Shown here piece after piece: positions 1-6,719 of a stretch of DNA of 12,522 bases. A program made the translations under genes and the position numbers. Each line of letters starts with the position of its first letter. The stretch's first letter is position 1. The notes beneath the pieces were generated by a model. It was not told the origin of the DNA, did no database searches, and saw nothing but the letters and a program-made list of their open reading frames with translations. This DNA is from STC-74 sp031423995 (GTDB lineage Bacteria > Patescibacteriota > Gracilibacteria > BD1-5 > UBA2023), in assembly GCA_031423995.1 (NCBI GenBank), contig JANPGO010000018.1, positions 1 to 12,522 of the forward strand, in the 5' to 3' direction.

Positions 1-48
1 CTACCAACCTACTCACCCACCAAACTTCTCACCTACCAACCAACCATT
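1..48. repeat. 16-bp tandem repeat, about three units
   Basis: Units begin at 1, 17 and 33: CTACCAACCTACTCAC, CCACCAAACTTCTCAC and CTACCAACCAACCATT. The first two share the CTCAC end, and the first and third share CTACCAACC. The array runs off the left edge of the window, so its copy number is unknown. Confidence 0.6.
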
Positions 49-188
49 TCTCCGGCTGGACTGAGAACTACCTCCTCTGCAATGAGACCAATATCGAGCT
101 CTTTCCTGATCAGGAAATTGCCCGAGGAAAAGTTGTTGAAGGGATATTTCTCTGAGCGGTCGTTCAGAAACATGAAGAAGGAGAGTAA
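3..188 (+). CDS. 3' end of an unidentified protein (partial)
   Basis: Open on the plus strand from the window edge to a TAA at 186-188, with one in-frame TGA (153-155) read as glycine. The last 40 or so residues look protein-like: an ENYLLCNETNIELFPDQEI stretch followed by ARGKVVEGIF and a charged tail ending HEEGE. The pattern (G-x-T-x-N-Y, then R-G-K-V-V-x-G) loosely recalls a C-terminal TRAM-like domain of methylthiotransferases such as MiaB, but this is a weak guess. The first 15 residues lie over a 16-bp tandem repeat, which is not a multiple of three and looks non-coding, so the reading there may be wrong or the gene may be decayed. No promoter or start is visible because the gene begins outside the window. 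Confidence 0.35.
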
Positions 189-257
189 ATTCACGACTCT
201 GAAAGAAGGTGTGATGAATTATCGCCTTAGTAAAGTTGATTGATTCATAACATTTTT

Positions 258-327
258 CGTCATCCTGAACGAAGTGAAGGATCCAGAGTACCAGAAACAT
301 AGTTTCTTCACTCTGTTCAGAATGACG
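258..327. repeat. Imperfect inverted repeat (dispersed hairpin element)
   Basis: The left arm 258-281 (CGTCATCCTGAACGAAGTGA...) pairs imperfectly with the right arm 304-327, whose reverse complement is CGTCATTCTGAACAGAGTGA.... Mismatches are scattered, as in an old dispersed element. Related single units occur at 12000-12025 and 12067-12096. Sequences of this CGTCATyCTGAAC...GAAG type are common intergenic repeats in environmental bacteria. Reading the element as protein gives the typical spurious HSEQSEE and HFVQDDE peptides. Confidence 0.65.
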
Positions 328-373
328 GAACATGGATGCTATTCAAATTAAAACAGTAATTACTGAAAAATAA

Positions 374-406
374 AAAAACAGGAATTACTGATGAATTCCT
401 GTTTTT
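374..406. terminator. Bidirectional intrinsic terminator
   Basis: A perfect 13-bp stem, AAAAACAGGAATT (374-386) with AATTCCTGTTTTT (394-406) and a 7-nt loop, has A/T tracts on both sides. It can end the minus-strand csaB operon, whose last stop is at 462, and also plus-strand transcription from the partial gene. Confidence 0.85.
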
Positions 407-461
407 ATTTCTCGTTCCTCTCCAATCAAAAAACTATTTCATCCATCCTCATATCTTTCCA

Positions 462-674
462 CTACTTTCCGAGGAATTTCTCGAGGATCATCATCGGAAT
501 CTTATCTACATTCGAAATGATATTGGTGATCTTGAGTCCGAAGTCAAGCAGTCGTTCGACTCGATCGAGCATACGATACATCCTCCAGAGGATCATCGAG
601 AGGAGGATGCCTATAGGAAGCGTGACGAATGCGAGAACGAGAAAGAGGAAATCCAGGGGGTTGATAGTGATCAT
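462..674 (-). CDS. Small membrane protein, last gene of the csaB operon
   Basis: A 70-aa protein with a strongly hydrophobic N-terminal helix (about residues 8-30, LDFLFLVLAFVTLPIGILL), followed by an amphipathic, probably coiled segment (RMYRMLDRVERLLDFGLKI) and a basic tail ending FLGK. It looks like a single-pass membrane protein with a cytoplasmic helical domain, roughly of the DUF948-like style; I do not recognise a named family. It starts 9 bp after the preceding gene's stop, ends in TAG and lies just upstream of a strong terminator, so it is co-transcribed with the 169-aa protein and the pyruvyl transferase. It has no in-frame TGA. A role at the membrane linked to the operon's glycan function is only inference. 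Confidence 0.7.
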   Translation of the reverse strand: MITINPLDFLFLVLAFVTLPIGILLSMILWRMYRMLDRVERLLDFGLKITNIISNVDKIPMMILEKFLGK

Positions 675-683
675 ATGAAGGAA

Positions 684-1193
684 TTAAGATTTGTTTGTAT
701 TTTCAGGAGTAGGAGGTTCCGCATCAGCAGAGAGTTCTGATGATTGAGCTTCATCAATATAGCATCGATCTGCCCACCAATTTTTGACCGCAATGATATC
801 AGTGAATCGAAACATTTCTCTTCCGCCATAGTAGACTCGCATATCAACAGGGCTTTTTATATTCAGATGATTCGCAAGTTCTGCAGTATTTCCCACTGCA
901 ATACACTTGAGGGCCGCATTATCGGACCAGGCAAGTGTCGACCAGACAGGGAGTCGGAGAGTGATATCTTCGGTGACCGCATCATTCTCATCATATCCGA
1001 TCAAGATAAGTCGCTTCGAGAGAGCAAGGACTCCTTCATATTCAGTAACATTCTTCAGTACTATCGGTGTATTCTGGAGTTGCTTCTGGGTGAAGTCAAG
1101 AGCCTTCCCCGTATATTCCTTCGCCTTATCAACGTAAGGATTCATTTTTTCGAGGTAGGGGGTTGCTTTCTGCATGAGATCCTGGAAATTCAT
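684..1193 (-). CDS. Conserved-looking hypothetical protein, 169 aa
   Basis: I do not recognise this protein. Residues 1-40 form a charged amphipathic helix region (YLEKMNPYVDKAKEYTGKAL) with no signal peptide. Residues 45-140 look like a compact alpha/beta domain (LILIGYDENDAVTEDITLRL, then VWSTLAWSDNAALKCIAVGN, then DMRVYYGGREMFRF). The tail from about 150 is Ser/Pro/Glu rich and probably disordered. The alternating pattern could be a thioredoxin-like fold, but there is no CxxC and this is speculation. The gene begins 11 bp after the csaB stop and 9 bp before the membrane-protein gene, so it is the middle gene of the operon. It has no in-frame TGA and its stop is TAA. The N-terminal helix might contact the downstream membrane protein. 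Confidence 0.75.
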   Translation of the reverse strand: MNFQDLMQKATPYLEKMNPYVDKAKEYTGKALDFTQKQLQNTPIVLKNVTEYEGVLALSKRLILIGYDENDAVTEDITLRLPVWSTLAWSDNAALKCIAVGNTAELANHLNIKSPVDMRVYYGGREMFRFTDIIAVKNWWADRCYIDEAQSSELSADAEPPTPENTNKS

Positions 1194-1204
1194 AGAAAAG
1201 TAGA

Positions 1205-2308
1205 TTAGAGGGTTTCGAGTTTAGTAACGAGATCTTGTCGAATCTGAGCATGTTTTCCAATCATATGTGCTTTGCGAGATTCATAATTATCTTCGAGGTG
1301 TTTCCAAAGAGCGACAAATCGTTCCATATTGAGAGCCTCTGGACGGATCACGAACTCTTCGAATTCGAGAAGCTTGATGAGTTCATCCGTCTTGGGTCAA
1401 TACGAGATCATGAGAAATGGAATATCATGGATACAAGCAAAGACTCATGAGTGGAATCGCATCCCGACAACAGCATAGAGTGATGGATATACCTTCAGTG
1501 TCTGTTCGATGGTTCCAGTGACATTGTAGGTTTTTCCCATCATGATCCGTTTGATAAAGAGCGAATCGTTCTGTCCTTCATCACCTGCAGCGGTATGGAT
1601 GAGAAATACTGGATCATACCCCATACGTTCGAGGTAGGCGTAGATTTCTGTGATAACCACCTCGGTATCTCCAAGAAATCCTCCACGAACAGAGATGCCC
1701 ACTCGTTTTTTCTCAGGGAGTTTCTCGAGTTTCTGTGGCTGGTAGAGGAAAGCAATGTCAGGAATCATCGAGCATGGAATCTCGAGTGCTTCCATGATAC
1801 CATAACTTTTTCCATCACGCAAAATAATGAAGTCTCCTCGTTTAAAAATCTTTCCGAGCTTCATCTTATTCTTGGTAATCTTGATTTCGAGACTGATGCC
1901 GAGGTAGACAATCGCTGTCCCAGCTACACGGGCAATTTTGGTACGAAAATACCACTGCCAGATGAGCATATCGAAGCTCATGTCCGGCTCATTGTCGAAG
2001 AGGAGTCCGCCACCTCAGATGATCATAATATCGGCACGATAGATAATCCAGATATTTTGGAAAAAATACCAAATATTCTTGAAAACATGGCTAAAAAAAT
2101 CGTTCGGAAAATAGGACATAAATCGTACATTCGGATCATAGACAAGAGCACTTTTCTTGTCATAGGTGAATACCGTGAATTCTGCCATATCGCCATAGTG
2201 ATTTTGGAGGAATTTGAGCTCTTCTGCAAGGATAATCTCATCACCGAGATTATATGCACCAGAAGCGGTCATGATGAGGACTTTCTTTCGTTTGATTTTC
2301 GGTGCCAT
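1205..2308 (-). CDS. csaB: Polysaccharide pyruvyl transferase (CsaB-like)
   Basis: A 367-aa protein, a usual length for CsaB. The family transfers pyruvate from phosphoenolpyruvate to a sugar of cell-wall or surface polysaccharide, making ketal groups that can anchor S-layer proteins. The start region carries the family glycine loop (residues 17-24, GAYNLGDE, within VLIMTASGAYNLGDE), the middle carries IMIIGGGGLLFD (about 94-105), and the C-terminal half carries GMRFHSGVFA (282-291) and ISYGPK, matching the conserved GMRxH...FA and ISYxxK motifs. Three in-frame TGA codons (2015-2017, 1445-1447, 1397-1399; residues 98, 288, 304) are read as Gly; the first lies in the GGGG loop. ATG 2308 is chosen because it places the glycine loop near the N-terminus. 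It is the first gene of a minus-strand operon. The substrate glycan is unknown. Confidence 0.88.
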
Positions 2309-2332
2309 AGGAGTTGCATGATATGCAGTTCC

Positions 2333-2361
2333 ATTCTATGGGAATTGCCGACAAGAAGCAA
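2333..2361 (-). promoter_or_regulatory. Probable promoter of the csaB operon
   Basis: On the minus strand, TTGCTT (2361-2356), a 17-bp spacer and TAGAAT (2338-2333) resemble sigma-70 boxes. Transcription would start near 2326, about 18 nt before the csaB ATG. The boxes are moderate matches, and the divergent ssb promoter lies about 90 bp away. Confidence 0.5.
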
Positions 2362-2451
2362 ATTTTGCCATGAAAAGTGAGCATAAATCTCTTTTCTCTT
2401 TTGCAATTTATTTTTTGAAATAGAATGGTGAAGAATCAAGGGAAAATTCTC

Positions 2452-2479
2452 TTGTACATTTTCAAAAAAATCATATCAT
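2452..2479 (+). promoter_or_regulatory. Promoter of ssb
   Basis: TTGTAC (2452-2457), a 16-bp spacer and TATCAT (2474-2479). Transcription would start near 2486, leaving about a 22-nt leader with no evident Shine-Dalgarno sequence. Confidence 0.6.
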
Positions 2480-2507
2480 TTCAGAACTTATTTCTAAATT
2501 TTCATCT

Positions 2508-2981
2508 ATGAGTAATTCCTTGAATAAGGTTCAGATTATTGGGAATCTGACTGCTGAACCGGAAGTCCGAGAGACACCAAATGGTCAAAAAGTTGCTACC
2601 TTCTCTGTCGCTACGAATCGCCGATGGAAGGATGCGAGTGGCATGATGCAAGAAGATACTGAATTCCATAATTGTGTCGCTTGGCGCGGACTCGCAGATA
2701 TCGCAGAACAGTACATGCACAAAGGCAAAAAAGTCTATGTCGAAGGATATTTGAAGACTCGAAGCTGGGACGATACGGCAGGAGTGAAGCGATACAAGAC
2801 GGAGATCGTCTCTGATAATGTCATCCTCCTCTCCTCCGCAGGCGGTGAAGGTTGATCATATGCTCCAAACAGTGCCAGTGCATCCATACCATCTGATACT
2901 GGACATGCTGATGGTGACAAACCTCGCAAATCAAAGCCAAAAGTCGAAGAAGATATTTCTATTGAGGATATTCCGTTTTAG
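2508..2981 (+). CDS. ssb: Single-stranded DNA-binding protein
   Basis: A 157-aa SSB that coats single-stranded DNA during replication and repair. Residues 1-110 form the OB fold, starting NSLNKVQIIGNLTAEPEVR and containing ATFSVATNRRWKD, FHNCVAWRGLADIAEQY and KKVYVEGYLKTRSW, all typical. A short Gly/Ser/Asp linker is followed by an acidic tail ending EDIPF, the classic tip through which SSB recruits partner proteins. A TGA at 2853-2855 (residue 116, in the GGEGG linker) is read as Gly. Stopping there would remove the tip, so this gene is one of the best proofs of recoding in the window. It is monocistronic, with its own promoter and a terminator 20 bp after the TAG stop. Confidence 0.96.
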
Positions 2982-3001
2982 GATGTACCTCATAAGGACC
3001 G

Positions 3002-3027
3002 AAAAACTCTGAAATCTCAGAGTTTTT
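3002..3027. terminator. Bidirectional intrinsic terminator between ssb and the traC-like gene
   Basis: An 11-bp perfect stem, AAAAACTCTGA (3002-3012) with TCAGAGTTTTT (3017-3027), a 4-nt loop and T runs on either strand. It serves ssb (stop 2981) on the plus strand and the convergent traC-like gene (stop 3069) on the minus strand. Confidence 0.85.
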
Positions 3028-3068
3028 TTGAAAATGTATTCAAAAGGATAGAGTGCATACTCTTCAAA

Positions 3069-3794
3069 TTACCCGAGATTCAAGTGCTCCGCTTCAGACT
3101 TCAAATTATTCTCTGTACGAAGGCGGGGGTTGTAGTAGTTATAGATAAGCTTGATAAGGTCTTCCTTGCCGAGCGGTTCTGCCTTGAGTCCGATCGATTC
3201 GAGACTCGTCTTGATGGTTGAGATTCGTTCGAAGTTTCACTTCTTCAGTTGTTCGAGTCGGACACGATTGGAGCGGATATCTGCAACCGATTCTTCCTGA
3301 GAGAGTGCAGACCAGAAGGAACGAAAGAGTCAGAACATATTGGATGTCCTCACACTCTCATTGTTCTCATAGTCGAAGGGAACGATGATATAGAATTCCT
3401 TCTTCATGATTTGAGCGAGATCGACGAGGTTCATGAGGAAGTCGATATATTTGTAGGTCTGTTCTTGGAGGAGCGAGTTCTGTTGCTTGAGGGCGAGATT
3501 TTTCAGACGGTTGATATAGGACTCGATATCGACCTTCAGTGAACGGATAATAATCTGGATCGGAAAATTGATCGAATTGAGAAATCGCTGATAGGAGATG
3601 AGGATCGCATCCTGTTCTTCAGTACTCTTCAGGTTGAAATTCATAGCATGGACTTTCAACACCATACGAGAAGAACCATCCTTCATGAGGATGACATTGT
3701 CACGAATCTCTGAAAATGGCAAATATCGTTGGGTACTTGAGTCTTTTTGCGGTTTTTTCCCAGTTCGTACGGATTGAAATGAGCTATCAGACAT
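3069..3794 (-). CDS. TraC/VirB4 N-terminal-like protein without the ATPase domain
   Basis: A 241-aa protein resembling the N-terminal, non-catalytic part of VirB4/TraC type IV secretion ATPases. Residues about 22-100 read RYLPFSEIRDNVILMKDG, then VLKVHAMNFNLKSTEEQDAI, then FLNSINFPIQIIIRSLKVDI, which is the usual layout (an ILMKDG strand, NFxLxSxEEQ and a FLNSxxFPIQIxIxS stretch). The end carries SIGLKAEPLGKEDLIKLIYN, also typical of the TraC-like domain seen in CPR genomes. TGA codons at 3330-3332 and 3237-3239 (residues 155 and 186) are Gly; without recoding the gene would stop at 154 aa. No Walker A or B is present and the frame closes with TAA at 3069 before a terminator, so the ATPase part is either elsewhere or absent. 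It starts 8 bp downstream of the prgI-like gene. Confidence 0.8.
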
Positions 3795-3802
3795 ACGAGA
3801 AA

Positions 3803-4225
3803 TTAGAGTTTGAGGATTTTTTCATTTACTTGATCGTCTTCATTCATACGAGTTTCGAGCGATATATTGCTTTCTGCTTGGGCCTTCTGAGCAGCAAGTG
3901 TGACATAGCCAACTTCAAGATCGCTATAACTATCTGTTCCGACAGACCAGATACGTGACTTGGAATTGAGTGAGAGTCTGACTGTACTGAGAACAACAGG
4001 GAGAAATGTCATCTCGGCAATCTTGATCATTGCGATCACAATACCAATAAGTCAAATAATGATACCTATAATCATCGCAAGTGTCGCTCCAATTACCGTC
4101 GCGAGTTTCTGAAAAACACCATATGCCATCCCACCCCAGAGCATCATGATCGCGAGTTGACGCAATGAAAACCCTGCGACAATCGTATCTTCATTTTCGA
4201 TCTGGATGGGAATCTTGTACTGCAT
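3803..4225 (-). CDS. PrgI-family membrane protein
   Basis: A 140-aa protein of the PrgI type, small inner-membrane proteins encoded next to VirB4-like ATPases in type IV secretion and conjugation loci. It begins MQYKIPIQIENEDTIVAGF, matching the family's opening (M-x-Y-x-V/I-P, then E-D-x-I, then G-x-L-x-x-R-Q), followed by two hydrophobic segments (about residues 27-45 and 48-70) separated by a short basic loop. The C-terminal half is soluble. The TGA at 4052-4054 (residue 58) lies in the second membrane helix and is read as Gly. An ATG at 4246 would add seven residues; 4225 is preferred because family members start directly with the M-x-Y-x-I-P motif. It leads a two-gene minus-strand operon with the traC-like gene. 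Confidence 0.8.
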
Positions 4226-4260
4226 GAGGAAAGGAAAAAGAAACAAATCAGAATGAAATG

Positions 4261-4289
4261 ATTATAGCCTAAGAGAGAAGAATCTGCAA
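4261..4289 (-). promoter_or_regulatory. Promoter of the prgI-traC-like operon
   Basis: On the minus strand, TTGCAG (4289-4284), a 17-bp spacer and a perfect TATAAT (4266-4261). The predicted start near 4254 lies 29 nt before ATG 4225 but only 8 nt before ATG 4246, which supports the shorter protein. The divergent secF promoter is about 20 bp away. Confidence 0.72.
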
Positions 4290-4309
4290 GGTATTTACTG
4301 AGGTTTCTT

Positions 4310-4337
4310 TTGACTTTTATATTCTTCATCGTATAAA
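4310..4337 (+). promoter_or_regulatory. Promoter of secF
   Basis: TTGACT (4310-4315), a 16-bp spacer and TATAAA (4332-4337), divergent from the prgI promoter. The start near 4344 gives a leader of about 80 nt, longer than for the other genes here. The leader is pyrimidine-rich with a repeated CTTTTCACTT stretch and shows no Shine-Dalgarno site. Confidence 0.65.
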
Positions 4338-4422
4338 TGGTTGGAAATTTTTGTAAGTATTCTGTATCATTCTTTGGGGTTGTACTGTCTGCTTTTCACT
4401 TTATACTTTTCACTTCACTTTC

Positions 4423-5397
4423 ATGTTCTCTTTTACCAAAAATCGGTTCACATTTTATATCGTTGCTATCGTTCTCTCAGTAGTTTCACTCATTGCACCA
4501 TTCGTCTTGAAGCTCAACCTCGGGATCGATATGACGGGAGGTATCCAGATCGAATATACAACTGATGCAGCTGATAGTACCAATGCTCAGAAAGCCGCTC
4601 AAGCCTATGCTGAGACGCTCAGGGGAGAGATCTCACTCGGGAAGAAGTCCGTCATCAATGATATCACCGTCTATGGTATTGCGGGATCATCTTCCTTCGT
4701 TGTTGAGGCTGGAATCAACTCTCTCGAAGGAGTCAGTGTAACAGAACTCGAGAAACTAAAAGCATCGTTTGTCGAAAAACTCCGAACGAATCTCGCAACC
4801 TTCCAGGGTGCAAAGATTACACAATCACGCTATGTGAATATTGGAGAATCCTTCGGTGCCTACATCAAGAAATCAGCCTATATTACACTCGCTCTCGCTA
4901 TCCTCGCGATTTCACTCTATATCCAGTGGGCATTCCGTGGATCCATCCAGGGAATTTCGAGCTGGCCATTTGCCCTTGTGACAGGAGTCTCACTCATCCA
5001 TGATGTCCTCATCGCCTTCGGACTCTATGTGATCGCATCCTACTTCTTCCCACAGTTCAAGATCGACACCTTCCTCCTCACAGCTATGCTCACGATCCTC
5101 GGATACTCGATCAATGATACAATCGTCGTCATGGATCGAATTCGATCGACCCTCCATGAAGCCGTGAACAAGAAGCTTCATTTTGCTGAGATGATCGACA
5201 AGGCGATCCATGATACGCTCCGTCGTTCCCTCTTCACGTCACTCACCATCTTCATCGTCGTCCTCGCGATGTTCCTCTTCGGACCTGAGAGCCTGAAGGG
5301 ATTCACCCTCGCACTCCTCTTCGGTACAGTCGTCGGTACTTACTCTTCGATCTGTATTGCCTCTCCTCTCCTTATCGATATCACTGGGAAGAAATAA
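4423..5397 (+). CDS. secF: Protein translocase subunit SecF
   Basis: A 324-aa SecF, partner of SecD in the SecDF complex that uses the proton gradient to pull proteins through SecYEG. The N-terminal membrane helix (about 11-30) is followed by LNLGIDMTGG (31-40), the family signature, then a periplasmic domain of about 90 residues. Five more helices follow from about residue 145, including VSLIHDVLIAFGLY and ILGYSINDTIVVMDRIR; the charged residues and the helix order match SecF. Length is slightly above the usual 300. It contains no TGA codon. No secD lies beside it: the upstream neighbour is the divergent prgI-like gene, so secD must be elsewhere or outside the window. A strong promoter upstream and a terminator just after the stop make it monocistronic. 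Confidence 0.95.
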   Translation: MFSFTKNRFTFYIVAIVLSVVSLIAPFVLKLNLGIDMTGGIQIEYTTDAADSTNAQKAAQAYAETLRGEISLGKKSVINDITVYGIAGSSSFVVEAGINSLEGVSVTELEKLKASFVEKLRTNLATFQGAKITQSRYVNIGESFGAYIKKSAYITLALAILAISLYIQWAFRGSIQGISSWPFALVTGVSLIHDVLIAFGLYVIASYFFPQFKIDTFLLTAMLTILGYSINDTIVVMDRIRSTLHEAVNKKLHFAEMIDKAIHDTLRRSLFTSLTIFIVVLAMFLFGPESLKGFTLALLFGTVVGTYSSICIASPLLIDITGKK

Positions 5398-5413
5398 TCT
5401 CTATTTGAAACCA

Positions 5414-5443
5414 AAAAAACCCTCGTTCAAATGGGGGTTTTTT
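5414..5443 (+). terminator. Terminator of secF
   Basis: An 11-bp stem, AAAAAACCCTC (5414-5424) with GGGGGTTTTTT (5433-5443), has one G-T pair, an 8-nt loop and ends in six T. It begins 17 bp after the secF stop. Confidence 0.85.
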
Positions 5444-5524
5444 GATCACCCAGATCAACTGATTATATAAGAAGGATTATTTAAATATTTTTCATATTTG
5501 TCAACTTTCTCTCATTGGCTCATT

Positions 5525-5552
5525 TTGCCTTTGTACAGATTCTCCATATAGT
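5525..5552 (+). promoter_or_regulatory. Promoter of recF (leaderless)
   Basis: TTGCCT (5525-5530), a 16-bp spacer and TATAGT (5547-5552). The expected transcription start, about seven bases further on, coincides with the ATG at 5560, so the message would be leaderless. Confidence 0.6.
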
Positions 5553-5559
5553 CTTCATT

Positions 5560-6663
5560 ATGATTACGAGCTTTCATACATGCGGATTCAGAGGACAGCG
5601 AGATCATATTTTTTGAATTACTCAGCATACATCAATCATCGGGAGAAATGGATCAGGAAAGACCCACATTCTTGAGGGAATACACCTCGCAAGTGGTGGT
5701 TCAATCGACTACATTCTCGCTCCTCGAACAGAAGATTCGCTCTTCGAGCTCCAGTATAGTGAACCGATCGGTATGAGATCCTTCACGCGGGAACGACGGG
5801 AAGGGAAGGATATTTTTCATATCCAAGGATCGAAGATCTCGGGAGTGAAATATATGCATGAGCTTTCCTATCGGACAGTGTTTCTCTCCCCATTTGATAT
5901 GAATCTCTTCTATTTTGCACCCAGTGCTCGTCGGGACTTCATAGATGGGATTCTCACACGTGCCTTTGGGCAGTTTCGGAGCGTGAAACGCAAATATGAT
6001 GAGATTCTTACCCAGCGCAATGCACTCCTGAAAAAAATCCGCGAAGGTGTAGCAAAGCCCTGAGATCTCGCCTACTGGGATCAGATATTTTCGGAACAAT
6101 CCTCCCTCTATCACCTCTATCGAAAAAAGTGGGTCGATTTCGTCGAAGAACAACAGAGTATAATTTCGGCATTTCTTCCAAAATACACCCTCATACATAC
6201 GTATGCGAGTCGTCTGGAAGAAGCACATAGAGAAACTCTAGGAAACCTCGAAGAGACAGTCAGGATAATTCTCTCTGAAGATCAGCTCTACGATATCCAG
6301 AGCGGACATACACATATCGGCGTACACCGTGATGATTTCCACTTCAGTGTGGTCTCGAGCGAATGAATGGAAGCAGAAACATCCAGTGCCTTCTACCTCT
6401 CTCGTGGAGAGAATAAGGTCCTCCTCCTCGCACTCAAACAGATCGAGATACTCTTTCTGAGAAAATACGTCGATCTTCCGATTGTACTGCTCTTTGACGA
6501 TATATTTGCCGAGCTCGATCAAGGGTATGCGGAACGAGTTATAGAACATTTTGAAGCAGATCAAGTCATTCTGACCTCCCAGCGACCGCTTCCAGAATGA
6601 GAAAATTGGTCACATTTTTCTTGCATAAATCTCAATACTGAATATGATTCCAAAAATGTATAA
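5560..6663 (+). CDS. recF: DNA replication and repair protein RecF
   Basis: A 367-aa RecF, the usual length. RecF is an SMC-like ATPase that binds gapped DNA and helps load RecA. Walker A is GRNGSGKT (residues 28-35), the signature motif is LSRGENK (280-286), Walker B is IVLLFDD (308-314), followed by the AELD D-loop (317-320). Four in-frame TGA codons (5614, 6061, 6364, 6598; residues 19, 168, 269, 347) read as Gly; with the standard code the gene breaks into fragments of about 96 and 77 aa and the Walker A part has no start. After the last TGA the frame continues 20 codons (ENWSHFSC...) to TAA at 6661. The promoter of the next gene lies inside these last codons. dnaA and gyrB, common recF neighbours, are not in the window. 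Confidence 0.94.
6621..6648 (+). promoter_or_regulatory. Promoter of the surface-protein gene, inside the recF 3' end
   Basis: TTGCAT (6621-6626), a 16-bp spacer and TATGAT (6643-6648). The start near 6655 gives a leader of about 65 nt to ATG 6720. The promoter overlaps the last 14 codons of recF. No clear terminator separates the genes. Confidence 0.6.
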
Positions 6664-6719
6664 ATCCATCATACTCTCTTGGTATGATTTCCTGTCTCCT
6701 ATACTCTCACTTCCGCTCT

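Noticed and set aside
13..333. Minus-strand frame (106 aa) with HSEQSEE and HFVQDDE segments
   Set aside because: These peptides are the typical translation of the dispersed CGTCATCCTGAAC repeat, and the rest lies over the tandem repeat and partial gene.
1595..2380. Long plus-strand open frame (261 aa) opposite csaB
   Set aside because: It is antisense to a well-supported gene, has no recognisable family motif, and is open because the codon bias of csaB avoids reverse-strand stops.
4341..4565. Plus-strand frame (74 aa) overlapping the secF start
   Set aside because: It is out of frame with secF, covers its leader and first codons, and has no family features.
5701..6228. Minus-strand open frame (175 aa) opposite recF
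   Set aside because: Overlaps the conserved core of recF on the other strand and has no motif of its own.
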